NCBI GenBank assembly: GCA_963780675.1
Contig: CAWACR010000003.1
Coordinates: forward strand, 930,001-994,000
DNA: 64,000 nt
Direction of reading: 5' to 3'
DNA from: JAHECE01 sp963780675
GTDB taxonomy: Bacteria; Actinomycetota; Actinomycetes; Actinomycetales; JAHECE01
Made by a program: the position numbers and the translations under genes. The stretch's first letter is position 1, and every line of letters starts with the position of its first letter. This document shows, one piece after another, positions 52,904 through 61,493 of the stretch. The notes under the pieces were generated by a model. It saw only the letters and a program-made list of their open reading frames with translations. It did not search any database and was not told the DNA's origin.

Positions 52904-53895
52904 GCGGGCTCCGTCCCCGCTCCCCTGTCCGTTCCCTTGACAGGGTCCGTCCCGGCCGCGCCGGTCGCCGCCGCGAGACGTACCGGGTCGAGGTCGTCGA
53001 CGAACACCTTCTGGAGCATGTGCCAACTCTGTGGACGGGCGTTCAGCGACTCCACGACGGCGTCGACCCAGGCCTGGGTCAGCGCCGCGATGGCCTCTTC
53101 GCGCGTGGGGGCCTGCGGCATCTCCAGGGCCGGCGCGAAGTCCAGCACGGTGCCCCACGGGGTTCCGGCGGCCCGCCGTCGTGTCCCGTGCAGCCGCTCG
53201 TAGTAGATGCGGGTGGGGTAGACCCGGGAGCCCGTGGCGAGCGAGAGCGCTGCCGGTCCGGGGGCGACCCGCGCCCGATGACCGGCGAGCGTCACCTCGA
53301 TGCCGCCGCGGGAGAGGTCCCGGTCCGCGAGCAGCGGGATGATGTGCCCTCCCGTCTTCGCGTGCCGGATGAGCGTGCGGAAGACGTTGCCGCCCTTCTC
53401 GTACGGCACGACGATGACTCCCTGCGCCTCGCGGAAGGCGAGGAACTCCTGGTACAGCTCCTCGGGCTCGAGTCGCTCCACCACGGTCACGACCGGCCCC
53501 AGGTTGCGGACCGACCACGAGCCCGAGAGGTCCCAGTTGCCGGTGTGGGCGACCGCCAGGACGACGCTCTTGCCCTCGGCGAGGTCGGCCTTGAGGTCCT
53601 CGCCACCCGCGAGGCGCACCCGGGCGTCGAGCCGCTCGCCGGTCCAGCCGGGCATCTGGAAGGTCTCGCAGTAGTACCGCATGTACGAGCGCATCCCGGC
53701 CCGCGACAGGCGCCGGAGCTGCCGGCGCGATGCCTCGGGCCGCAGCCGCTGGAGGTTGCGTTCGAGCTGGCGCACCCCGCCACCGTGGGCGAGCCACGCC
53801 CCGAGGGCGACCAGGTCGAAGATGGCGCGGCCCACCGGGTCGGGAAGCCTGGGGACGATCCGCCACCCCAGCGCGAAGGCCTTGCCCGCGTTCAC
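52900..53895 (-). CDS. phosphatidylinositol mannoside acyltransferase (PatA-like)
   Basis: 331 aa LpxL/HtrB-like acyltransferase. The catalytic HxxxxD is in VLAVAHTGNWDLSGSW; RDLSRGGIEVTLAGH and FAPALEMPQAP flank the acceptor site. An amphipathic N terminus should bind the membrane. It acylates the mannose of PIM1/PIM2 in mycobacteria. The GTG start overlaps pgsA's stop and the stop overlaps the pimA ATG. Confidence 0.92.
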   Translation of the reverse strand: MNAGKAFALGWRIVPRLPDPVGRAIFDLVALGAWLAHGGGVRQLERNLQRLRPEASRRQLRRLSRAGMRSYMRYYCETFQMPGWTGERLDARVRLAGGEDLKADLAEGKSVVLAVAHTGNWDLSGSWSVRNLGPVVTVVERLEPEELYQEFLAFREAQGVIVVPYEKGGNVFRTLIRHAKTGGHIIPLLADRDLSRGGIEVTLAGHRARVAPGPAALSLATGSRVYPTRIYYERLHGTRRRAAGTPWGTVLDFAPALEMPQAPTREEAIAALTQAWVDAVVESLNARPQSWHMLQKVFVDDLDPVRLAAATGAAGTDPVKGTDRGAGTEPA

Positions 53896-54572
53896 GCGGC
53901 GCCCCCGGCCGGCGTCGGCCCCTCGCCCTCGGCGGCGACCCGCGCCGCCGACTGGCGGTAGACGGTCGCCATCCGCTGGTAGACGGTGACGGCGCTCGCC
54001 ACGGCGAGCAGGGCCAGCGCACCGGTCAGCACGGCCACCGGGGCACCGAACCCGACGGCGGCCGTGGCCACGAGAGCGACCACGAGCCGGTCGGTCCGTT
54101 CGGCGATACCGACAGCGGCCGTCATACCGAGGCCCTCGGCCCGCGCTCGGGCGTAGGGCACGATCGAGCCCAGGAACAGGCAGGCGAGAGCGGCGACGGC
54201 GGCCCACGCCGGGTCGTTCGCGCCGCCGTCGCCGGAGGCGGCCGTCGTGGCGCCCCAGAGGACCAGACCCAGGAAGATCGCGCCGTCGGCGAATCGGTCC
54301 ATCGTGGAGTCGAGGAAGGCGCCCCAGGGCCCCGTCCTACCGATGCGGCGCGCCATCTGCCCGTCGATCGTGTCCGTCAGGGTGAAGAACGCGACGAGGA
54401 AGGCGCCGCCCGCCAGCCGCCCGGTGGGGAAGAACCAGAGCGCGGTCGCCATGACGCCGAGGGTTCCGGCCACGGTGACCACGTCCGGGGAGACGCCCCG
54501 TCGCACGAGGAACGCGGCGACCGGGCCGAACACCGCGGTGGCGAAACCGCGACCCTTGCTGCTGAGGGTCAT
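53892..54572 (-). CDS. pgsA: phosphatidylinositol phosphate synthase (CDP-alcohol phosphotransferase)
   Basis: 226 aa with six membrane segments. The CDP-alcohol signature is complete: DTIDGQMARRIGRTGPWGAF followed by LDSTMDR, i.e. D-x2-DG-x2-AR-x8-G-x3-D-x3-D. In this context the acceptor is inositol 1-phosphate, not glycerol phosphate. The ATG overlaps the HIT stop by 4 bases. Confidence 0.93.
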   Translation of the reverse strand: MTLSSKGRGFATAVFGPVAAFLVRRGVSPDVVTVAGTLGVMATALWFFPTGRLAGGAFLVAFFTLTDTIDGQMARRIGRTGPWGAFLDSTMDRFADGAIFLGLVLWGATTAASGDGGANDPAWAAVAALACLFLGSIVPYARARAEGLGMTAAVGIAERTDRLVVALVATAAVGFGAPVAVLTGALALLAVASAVTVYQRMATVYRQSAARVAAEGEGPTPAGGAA

Positions 54573-55210
54573 GACTGTTCCCCTTCCCGGGCCGCGACGG
54601 CGGCGAGGCGCCGCTGCTCGCGCGCCCACCCGGCGGCCAGCTTCTCGCGCGTCCGGCCGAGCAGCTCCGGCACCGCCTTCGTGCCTGCGACGATGGGCAG
54701 GAAGTTCGAGTCGCCCGACCACCGCGGGACGACGTGCTGGTGGAGGTGGCCCGCGATGCCGGCGCCGGCGATCGCGCCCTGGTTGATGCCGAGGTTGAAC
54801 CCGTCGGGCGCCGAGACCGCCCGGATGACGCGCATCGCCGTCGCGGTCATCTCCGCGATCTCTACGCGCTGCTCCGGCGTCAGGTCGGCGTAGTCCGCGA
54901 CGTGCTCGTAGGGGCACACGAGCAGGTGGCCGGGGTTGTACGGGTACAGGTTGAGGACGGCGTACGCCAGCGCACCGCGGTGCACGATCAGGCCCTCGAC
55001 GTCGCCGCGCCCCGGCGCCCGGCAGAACGGGCACTCGGGACCGGGTCGGTCGTGCACGGGCTTGTCCTCGCCGGCGATGTAGACCATCCGGTGCGGGGTC
55101 CACAGGCGTTCGAAACCGTCCTCGGAGCGGGCGAAGGTCTCCGCCGCCTCGTGAGCCTCGCGCCCGGCGTCGGCCTCGTGCCCGGCGTGCGGGGCGCCGT
55201 CGTCGACCAT
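54569..55210 (-). CDS. HIT-family hydrolase/phosphorylase (Ap4A phosphorylase-like)
   Basis: 213 aa. The histidine triad is AGHLHQHVVPRWSGDSNFLP; CPFCRAPGRGDVEGLIVHRG and NPGHLLVCPYEHVADY complete the fold. Two cysteines of CxxC type may hold a metal. The mycobacterial orthologue by position (Rv2613c, next to thrS and pgsA) is an Ap4A phosphorylase. A 45-residue acidic, His-rich N-terminal extension is unusual. The ATG shares a base with the thrS stop. Confidence 0.9.
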   Translation of the reverse strand: MVDDGAPHAGHEADAGREAHEAAETFARSEDGFERLWTPHRMVYIAGEDKPVHDRPGPECPFCRAPGRGDVEGLIVHRGALAYAVLNLYPYNPGHLLVCPYEHVADYADLTPEQRVEIAEMTATAMRVIRAVSAPDGFNLGINQGAIAGAGIAGHLHQHVVPRWSGDSNFLPIVAGTKAVPELLGRTREKLAAGWAREQRRLAAVAAREGEQS

Positions 55211-57230
55211 CACACCTGGGTCCGGTCGCGGACCGCGGCGACCACCCGCTCGATCGCTTCGTCGACGGGCACGCCGTTGTCCTGGCGGCCGTCGCGGAAG
55301 CGGAACGAGACCGGCCACGCCTCGGCGTCCTCCCCGCCCGCGATGAGCACGAACGGCACCTTCTCCTGGGTCGCGGTGCGGATCTTCTTGTGGAAGCGTT
55401 CGTCGGAGTCGTCCAGGTCAGCGCGGATCCCACGGGCGCGCAGGCGGGCGACGACGTCCGCCAGGTAGTCGTTGAACGGCTCCGCCACCGGCACCGCGAG
55501 CACCTGGACGGGGGCGAGCCAGGCGGGGAACGCGCCGGCGTAGTGCTCGGTGAGGACGCCGAAGAAGCGCTCGATCGAGCCGAAGAGGGCGCGGTGGATC
55601 ATGACGGGGCGCTGCCGCGTGCCGTCGGGGGCGGTGTACTCCAGCTCGAACCGCTCGGGCAGGTTGAAGTCGAGCTGGATCGTCGACATCTGCCACGTGC
55701 GGCCGATGGCGTCCTTGCGTCTGGACCGAGATCTTCGGGCCGTAGAAGGCGGCGCCGCCGGGGTCGGGACGCAGCTCCAGGCCCGGACTCCGTCGCCGAC
55801 CTCGGCGAGGGTCGCCGTCGCCTCCTCCCAGACCTCGTCGTCCCCCACGAACTTCTCGGGGTTCCTGGTGGACAGCTCGAGGTAGAAGTCGTCGAGGCCG
55901 TAGTCCTTGAGCAGGTCGAGGACGAACGTCAGGAGCGGTGGTGAGCTCGCCCTTCATCTGCTCGCGGGTGCAGTAGATGTGGGCGTCGTCCTGGGTGAAG
56001 CCGCGGGCGCGGGTGAGGCCGTGCACCACGCCGGACTTCTCGTAGCGGTAGACGGTGCCGAACTCGAACAGCCGCAGCGGCAGCTCGCGGTAGGAGCGCC
56101 CGCGCGAACCGGAAGATGAGGTTGTGCATGGGGCAGTTCATCGGCTTGAGGTAGTAGTCCTGGCCCTGCTTGCGTGAGCTCGCCGTCGGCGTCCGTGCTC
56201 CTCGTCGATGTGCATGGGCGGGTACATGCCCTCCGCGTACCAGTCGAGGTGGCCGGAGATCTGGAAGAGCGCGGCCTTGGTGATGTGCGGGGAGTAGACG
56301 AACTCGTAGCCCTCCTCGACGTGGCGGCGGCGGGAGTACTCCTCCATCTCCTTGCGGATGATGCCGCCCTTGGGGTGGAAGACCGGCGAGGCCGGAGCCG
56401 ATCTCGTCGGGGAAGGAGAAGAGGTCGAGCTCGGCGCCGAGCTGGCGGTGGTCGCGCCGCTCGGCCTCGGCCAGGCGCTCCTGGTAGGCGCGCCAGCTCG
56501 TCCTTGGTCGGCCACGCGGTGCCGTAGACGCGCTGGAGCTGGGGGTTCTTCTCGCTCCCCCGCCAGTAGGCGGCGGCGCTGCGGTGAGCGGCGCAGCCGT
56601 TGCCGAGCAGCCTGGTGCTCGGCAGGTGCGGGCCGCGGCAGAGGTCCTTCCAGACGACCGTGCCGTCCCGGCGGACGTTGTCGTAGATCGTCAGCTCGCC
56701 CGCGCCCGACCTCGACCGCCGCGCCCTCGGCGGCGGCCGCGGCGTCGGCGCCGGCCCTTGAGGCCGATGAGCTCGAGCTTGTACGGCTCGTCGGCGAGCT
56801 CGGCGACGCGCCTCCTCGTCGGTGACCACGCGGCGTCGGAAGGTCTGGCTCTCTCGACGATGCGCTGCATCACCTTCTCGAGGGCCTTGAGGTACTCGGG
56901 GGTGAACGGGCTCTGCGACGTCGAAGTCGTAGTAGAAGCCGTCCGTGATCGGCGGGCCGATGCCGAGCTTGGCGGCGGGATTGACCTCCTGGACCGCCTG
57001 CGCGAGCACGTGCGCGCAGGAGTGGCGCAGGATCGGCGAGCCCGTCGGGGCTGTCGATCGGTGACGGCGTCGATCCGTCGTCCGGACGCGACCGGCGCCG
57101 CGAGGTCGCGCAGCTCGTCGTCGACGCGCATCACGACGACGTCCCGTCGTCCGCCGAAGAGGTCGAGACCCGTGGTGCCGGGCTCGATGACCCGCTCGGA
57201 TCCGTCGACGATCACTGCCAGCTCGGGCAC
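55210..57230 (-). CDS. thrS: threonyl-tRNA synthetase, frame interrupted by CG deletions
   Basis: From GTG 57230: TGS-type domain (PELAVIVDGSERVIEPGTTG), editing domain, core with YWRGSEKNPQLQRVYGTAW, FHPKGGI, SPHITKAALFQISGHLDWY, KPMNCPMH, RARGFTQDDAHIYCT, PKISVQ then IGRTWQMSTIQLDFNLPERF, and the anticodon domain ending GVPVDEAIERVV. Breaks occur near 57055, 56925, 56853, 56812, 56757, 56700, 56492, 56375, 56200, 56172, 56105, 55935, 55790 and 55728. CG or CGCG repairs all and the total becomes 684 aa, correct for ThrRS. I treat it as intact. Confidence 0.94.
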
Positions 57231-57375
57231 GGTGGCTCCAGGGTCGGGTGCGGGTGAACCTGGACGATGCTACCGATCGCGGGCCTGGGACCCCGGCTTC
57301 CTATCGGCGCGTACCCCGACCCGGGGGCTGGCCCGCCGCGCCGCGCCGTTGAGGAGCGACGGGCCAGGAGAGATG

Positions 57376-57528
57376 TCAGTCGTTGAGCTTCTTGGCCTGC
57401 TCGGCCACCTTGTCGACCGTCGCGTCGACGTCGTCCGACGTGACGCCCTTGATCGTGCCCGCGACCTGATCGATCGTCTCGTCCGGCAGTGCGCTCTTCG
57501 CCTTCGCGACGATGTCGTCGATACCCAT
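57376..57528 (-). CDS. 50-aa helical protein, antitoxin/CsbD-like pattern
   Basis: ATG 57528 behind GGAGA gives a short charged chain beginning MGIDDIVAKAKSALPDETID and ending VDATVDKVAEQAKKLND. Periodic Asp/Lys with small residues suggests two amphipathic helices, reminiscent of the Rv0909-type 'antitoxin' or CsbD-like stress proteins; I cannot decide between them. It has its own ribosome binding site and lies 145 bases upstream of thrS. Codon use is typical (almost all G/C third positions), which supports a real gene. Confidence 0.65.
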   Translation of the reverse strand: MGIDDIVAKAKSALPDETIDQVAGTIKGVTSDDVDATVDKVAEQAKKLND

Positions 57529-57622
57529 CCGCGTCTCCGTCCATCGACCCCGCCGGCCGCGACGACCGGACGAGGCCGAGGCTAGACCTCCGTGTCAGGG
57601 GCGTCCATCGGTTCGCGTGCAC

Positions 57623-57657
57623 AGAGAAAGGCCCGCGACGTCGATACCTCGCGGGCC
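57623..57657 (-). terminator. rho-independent terminator after tRNA-Val(CAC)
   Basis: On the minus strand GGCCCGCGA-10-TCGCGGGCC is followed by TTTCTCT, starting 9 bases beyond the encoded CCA of the tRNA. This is a classical stem with a U-rich tail. Confidence 0.8.
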
Positions 57658-57665
57658 ATTTCTGA

Positions 57666-57740
57666 TGGTGGGCGATACTGGGTTCGAACCAGTGACCTCC
57701 TCGGTGTGAACGAGGCGCTCTACCACTGAGCCAATCGCCC
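57666..57740 (-). tRNA. tRNA-Val(CAC)
   Basis: Cloverleaf with acceptor GGGCGAT/ATCGCCC, anticodon stem CCTCG/CGAGG around loop TTCACAC, and T loop TTCGAAC. Discriminator A and CCA are encoded. The anticodon CAC reads GTG, the commonest valine codon in this DNA. It shares both ends with tRNA-Val(GAC) at 60143. Confidence 0.95.
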
Positions 57741-57830
57741 GTGCGGCCGGTCCCGGACCGGCCGCACGATGCTAGCGGACTCTCGTCCGGATTGCCGAAC
57801 CGGGTACGGCGGACGGCCTCGGCGGCCGAC

Positions 57831-58664
57831 TCACGGGTCGACGTCGGCCGCCCGCCTCGCGTCGAAGACCTGCGACAGTCGCGCAGTCAGAGGCCCCGGC
57901 TCCAGAGCCCGCCCGTCGACCGCCACGATGGGGACGACACCCTTGAGGCTCGAGGTGAGGGCCGCGTGCCGCGCCTCGTGCAGAGCCCCGACGGGCAGCG
58001 TCACCTCCCGCACGGGCAGGCCGGCCGCGCCCGACCACTCCAGGACGAGCTCGCGCGTGACCCCGGCGAGGCAGCCCGCGCTGAGCGGCGGCGTCAGCAC
58101 CTCGCCGTCGACCTCCACGAAGACGTTCGAGAAGCTGCCCTCGCAGAGCTCGCCGCGCGTGTTGGCGAAGATCGCCTCGTCCGCTCCGCGCTCGTGCGCC
58201 CGGGCCAGGGCGACGACGTTCTCGGCGTAGGACGTGGTCTTCAGGCCGGCGACGGCAGAGCGCTCGTTGCGCGTCCAGTCGACCACGTGTACCCGCATGG
58301 GGCCGGGAGACCGGGCCGGGGCGGCGGCGACGACGAACGTCGGAGGCGCGGCCCCCCGATCCGAGCCCAGAGCCGCGGCGCCCCCGGTCACGGTGATCCG
58401 CAGCCGCCCGGTGGTCGTGCCCCACGCGGCGGTGACCTCCTCGACAGCGCCCCGGACGACGTCGTCGGGCGGGAGGGCGAGGCCGAGCCCCGCCGCCGAC
58501 CGGGCCAGCCGGATCAGGTGCCGGGTCAGGGCGAAGACGCGCCCGTCGACGAGCTCGCACGTCTCGAAGACCCCGTCCCCCACGGTGAACCCGTGGTCCA
58601 GGACGCTGATCAGCGGAGTGTCGGCGTCCCGGATCGCGCCGTCGAACCAGACGATCGTGCTCAC
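57831..58664 (-). CDS. pabC: class IV PLP aminotransferase, probable aminodeoxychorismate lyase
   Basis: 277 aa. IVWFDGAIRDADTPLISVLDHG and GDGVFETCELVDGRV at the N terminus, PLP lysine in SAVAGLKTTSYAENVV, glutamate in ELCEGSFSNVFVEV, and the phosphate-binding TSSLKGVVPI end. Sequence alone would also allow branched-chain or D-amino acid aminotransferase, but GTG 58664 overlaps the pabB stop, which favours 4-amino-4-deoxychorismate lyase in folate synthesis. Confidence 0.88.
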   Translation of the reverse strand: MSTIVWFDGAIRDADTPLISVLDHGFTVGDGVFETCELVDGRVFALTRHLIRLARSAAGLGLALPPDDVVRGAVEEVTAAWGTTTGRLRITVTGGAAALGSDRGAAPPTFVVAAAPARSPGPMRVHVVDWTRNERSAVAGLKTTSYAENVVALARAHERGADEAIFANTRGELCEGSFSNVFVEVDGEVLTPPLSAGCLAGVTRELVLEWSGAAGLPVREVTLPVGALHEARHAALTSSLKGVVPIVAVDGRALEPGPLTARLSQVFDARRAADVDP

Positions 58665-59847
58665 CCGAGCACCATCTCACGCGAGGCGAGCGCGATGAGT
58701 CTGCTTGCCTTCAGTTCCGTCTCGTCCCACTCGAGCGCCGGGTCGCTCCCCCAGGTGATGCCGGCGCCGGTGCCGAAACGGAGCGTGCCCTCGCTCCACC
58801 AGAAGGTCCGGATCCCGACGGCGAGCTCGGCGCTTCCGGAGTCGGCGTCGATCCACCCGATCGCACCGCAGTAGGGACCGCGAGGGACGGGCTCGAGCGC
58901 CGAGATCAGGCGCAGCGCGCTCGACTTGGGCGCCCCCGACACGGAGCCGGCGGGCAGGGCGGCCGCGATCAGGTCCCGCCACACGGCGACCGGCTCGTCG
59001 GCCGCCAACCGCCCGCGCACGGTGGAGACGAGGTGGACGAGCCCGGGGTGCTCCTCGACCTCAAGGAGGCGCGTTACCTCGACCGTGCCCGCCAGGCAGA
59101 CCCGCTGCAGGTCGTTCCGGACGAGGTCGGTGATCATGAGGTTCTCGGCGCGGTCCTTGTCGGTGAGGTCGGCGGCGGTGCGGCCCGTGCCCTTGATGGG
59201 CCGGGACGTGACGTACCCGTGCTCGACGGCGAGCGAGAGCTCCGGGGACGCGCTCACCACCCAGACGGGCGGGACGACGAGGTGGTGCGGGGCGCCGTCG
59301 GGAACCGGTTCGAGGTCGGCCGGCTCCGCGGGAACGTGGACCCCACCCGCGTACGGAGCGGGGTTGCCGCCGGCCAGGACCGCGGCGAGCCCGGTCGCCG
59401 ACGGCTCGCCGGACCCGGCCTCGAGCGGGGCGCTGAGCACGCGGCAGATGTTCGCCTGGTAGACCTCGCCCTCCCGGACGGCCTCCCTGACCGACTCGAC
59501 CGCCCCGCAGTAGCGCTCGCGGTCCATGGAGGACCTCCAGGCCGAGAGCTCGGGCCCTGACCAGGTCGGATGCGCGGGGAGGTCGAACCCGGGCCCGGTA
59601 CGCGCGACGTCGGCGAACCGCCAGGCGTGGACGGCTCCCTCGAACTCCCCCACCACTGCCCACCACCCGCCCTCGGCGAGGGCTTCGGGCGAGAGGCTCA
59701 GGTCTGCGTACGCCGTGACCCCCCTGGCGCGCCACCCGCTGAACCAGGCCTCACCACGGGCGACTCGGCGCGGTGGGGGACTCCCGCGGGGCGAACGGTG
59801 GTTCGTTCGACACCCGCGGGCGGGACGTGGGCACCCTCCGGCGGCAT
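58661..59847 (-). CDS. pabB: aminodeoxychorismate synthase component I
   Basis: Chorismate-binding enzyme, about 396 aa after repair. YCGAVESVREAVREGEVYQAN, TSRPIKGTGRTAADL, NLMITDLVRNDLQRV, AALPAGSVSGAPKSSALRLI and RGPYCGAIGWID are all family signatures. The first ~35 codons from ATG 59847 (MPPEGAHVPPAGVERTTVRP) join the body through one break near 59755 repaired by CGCG. TACGGT (59854-59859) ends 6 bases before the ATG, suggesting a leaderless mRNA. No glutaminase (pabA) gene is in the window. Confidence 0.88.
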
Positions 59848-59853
59848 GCCGAC

Positions 59854-59859
59854 ACCGTA
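59854..59859 (-). promoter_or_regulatory. -10 box of leaderless pabB-pabC transcript
   Basis: TACGGT (TAnnnT) with 6 bases to the ATG, the same spacing as at satD and rarA. It lies divergent to the tRNA promoter; no clear -35. Confidence 0.4.
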
Positions 59860-59868
59860 GCCGCGGGT

Positions 59869-59898
59869 TTGGACTCGACCGCGCGGCTCGGCTAGAGT
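59869..59898 (+). promoter_or_regulatory. promoter of the Gly-Cys-Val tRNA array
   Basis: -35 TTGGAC (59869-59874), 18-base spacer, -10 TAGAGT (59893-59898), about 45 bases before tRNA-Gly. It is among the best promoter matches in the window. Confidence 0.65.
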
Positions 59899-59942
59899 CT
59901 GCGAGGCGCAGTTGAGCCGGGAAGCCCCGGATCAGCACGCAC

Positions 59943-60015
59943 GCGGACGTGGCTCAGTTGGTAGAGCATCACCTTGCCAAGGTGAGGGTCGCGGGTTCGA
60001 ATCCCGTCGTCCGCT
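59943..60015 (+). tRNA. tRNA-Gly(GCC)
   Basis: Acceptor GCGGACG/CGTCCGC with U73, anticodon stem CACCT/AGGTG around TTGCCAA giving GCC, T loop TTCGAAT. CCA is not encoded. First of the three-tRNA array. Confidence 0.95.
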
Positions 60016-60058
60016 CGAAGGGCTCCACCACCACCCAAGGTGGGACCTGAAGCCTCAG

Positions 60059-60129
60059 GGTGGAGTGGCCGAGAGGCGAGGCAGCGGCCTGCAAAGCCGT
60101 CTACACGGGTTCGAATCCCGTCTCCACCT
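60059..60129 (+). tRNA. tRNA-Cys(GCA)
   Basis: Acceptor GGTGGAG/CTCCACC with U73 (the cysteine identity base), anticodon loop CTGCAAA giving GCA, T loop TTCGAAT. CCA is not encoded. 43 bases after tRNA-Gly. Confidence 0.95.
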
Positions 60130-60142
60130 CGCATCTTGTATC

Positions 60143-60217
60143 GGGCGATTGGCGCAGCGGTAGCGCGCTTCCTTGACACGGAAGAGGTCACTGGTTCGAT
60201 CCCAGTATCGCCCACCA
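60143..60217 (+). tRNA. tRNA-Val(GAC)
   Basis: Acceptor GGGCGAT/ATCGCCC, anticodon stem CTTCC/GGAAG around TTGACAC giving GAC, T loop TTCGATC, CCA encoded. Its acceptor and T arm are nearly identical to tRNA-Val(CAC) on the other strand. The accessory segment begins right after it. Confidence 0.95.
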
Positions 60218-60227
60218 GTAGAGAAAT

Positions 60228-60263
60228 GGCCCCCGACCTGCGGAAACGCAGGTATCGGGGGCC
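60228..60263 (+). terminator. terminator of the tRNA array
   Basis: GGCCCCCGA...TCGGGGGCC (9 bp) enclosing CCTGCG-GAAA-CGCAGG (6 bp), 11 bases past the CCA. The tail is GTCGTCTT, only weakly U-rich, but the long stem fits a terminator. Confidence 0.7.
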
Positions 60264-60504
60264 GTCGTCTTGACGAAGGCGCGGGACGGCGGAGCGCCCG
60301 GAGTACCTGCGCCGGCCGGAGGGCGAGGGCCCCCGCGAGGTGGGGGGCGCCGTCGTCGGCGCTCCTTCTGCGGAAGGTCCGTCGCGCCCACCGCAAGGAA
60401 CGTTCCGCACAGGTCGCGAGCCGGTACGGGGTGACGACGGCGAGGGGCGCGCCGCGCGGTTCCGTCGCCTCGCCGGAGCGCTCGCGCGGCGTGGGCGATC
60501 TGCG

Positions 60505-61484
60505 GGAGGGCTGACCCGCTCGCCGATGTGCGGCGCGAGGCGCAGTTCTACGAGGACGTGCGCGTCTGGATGGGCACGTTCGACGCCGAGGACCGCCAGG
60601 CACGCGGCGTCGATCCCCGAGGAGGTCCAACGGCTCCTCAACGAGCTGGTGGCCGGGGCGGTGGTCTCGGGCGAGGTGCTCGACATCTACGGCGCCGCCG
60701 GGATCCCGCGGCCGGCGCTCAGCGACCTGGACGCGGAGTTCGCCTTGATGGCCCAGGAGGCGGAGCACCCGCACCTGGCGATCGAGGCGCTGCGGGCGCT
60801 CGTCCTGGCCGAGACCCGCTCGGCCACTCGGCACAACATCGTGCGGCAGCGGGCCTTCTCCGAGCGGCTCCTGGAGCTGATGACCCGGTACACGAACGCA
60901 CAGCTCACCTCGGCCGAGGTCATTGCTGCGCTGATCGAGGTGGCCCACGAGGTCGCGGCCGAGGGCAATCGCGGTGCGCGGTTCACCCCGCCGCTGTCGG
61001 AGGATGAGTTGGCCTTCTACGACGCGGTGGCGTCCAACGCCTCCGCCGTCGAGGTGCAGGGCGAGGGCGTGCTCGCGGACATCGCCCGGGCGCTCGTGGG
61101 AATCATGCGCCGCGATGTGCGCACCGACTGGACCGTGCGCGAGGACGTCAAGGCGAAGTTGCGCGCGTCCGTGAAGCGGCTTCTCGTGGCCTACGACTAC
61201 CGCCCGACCAGCAGCCCGAGGCCATCCGGTTGGTGATGGAGCAGATGGAGTCCATGGCGCTCCGGCTCGTAGCCTGTTCCTCCACGCTTCTGCCGCGCGG
61301 CTCGCAGGAGTCACAGGCGCGCACGACGGTTAGGTCCTCGCCCTCGGTCACTGGGGAGTGGACTGGATCGTCGCTCGTTCTTGGTCGGCCGCGCTTCGAT
61401 GCGACGTTGTCGCTTACGCGGCCGGTGCGACACTCGGCCACCAGACGATTCCGGCCGGCAGCAGGCGTTGACCGTCGACCCTGA
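60505..61484 (+). pseudogene. remnant of type I restriction subunit HsdR (C-terminal domain)
   Basis: The chain REAQFYEDVRVWMGTFDAED, IPEEVQRLLNELVAGAV, LDIYGAAGIPRPALSDLDAE, RHNIVRQRAFSERLLELM, LSEDELAFYDAVASN and IDWTVRE-like TDWTVREDVKAKLRASV is the helical C-terminal domain of HsdR. The helicase and nuclease parts (about 700 residues) are missing upstream; only tRNA DNA lies there. Breaks near 60605 and 61205 follow the CG-loss pattern. After MEQMESMALRL the frame continues in unrelated sequence to a stop at 61484, so the true end is lost. No hsdM or hsdS is in view. It is probably a scar of an island that entered at the tRNA array. Confidence 0.8.
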
Positions 61485-61493
61485 CCTCAGGGG

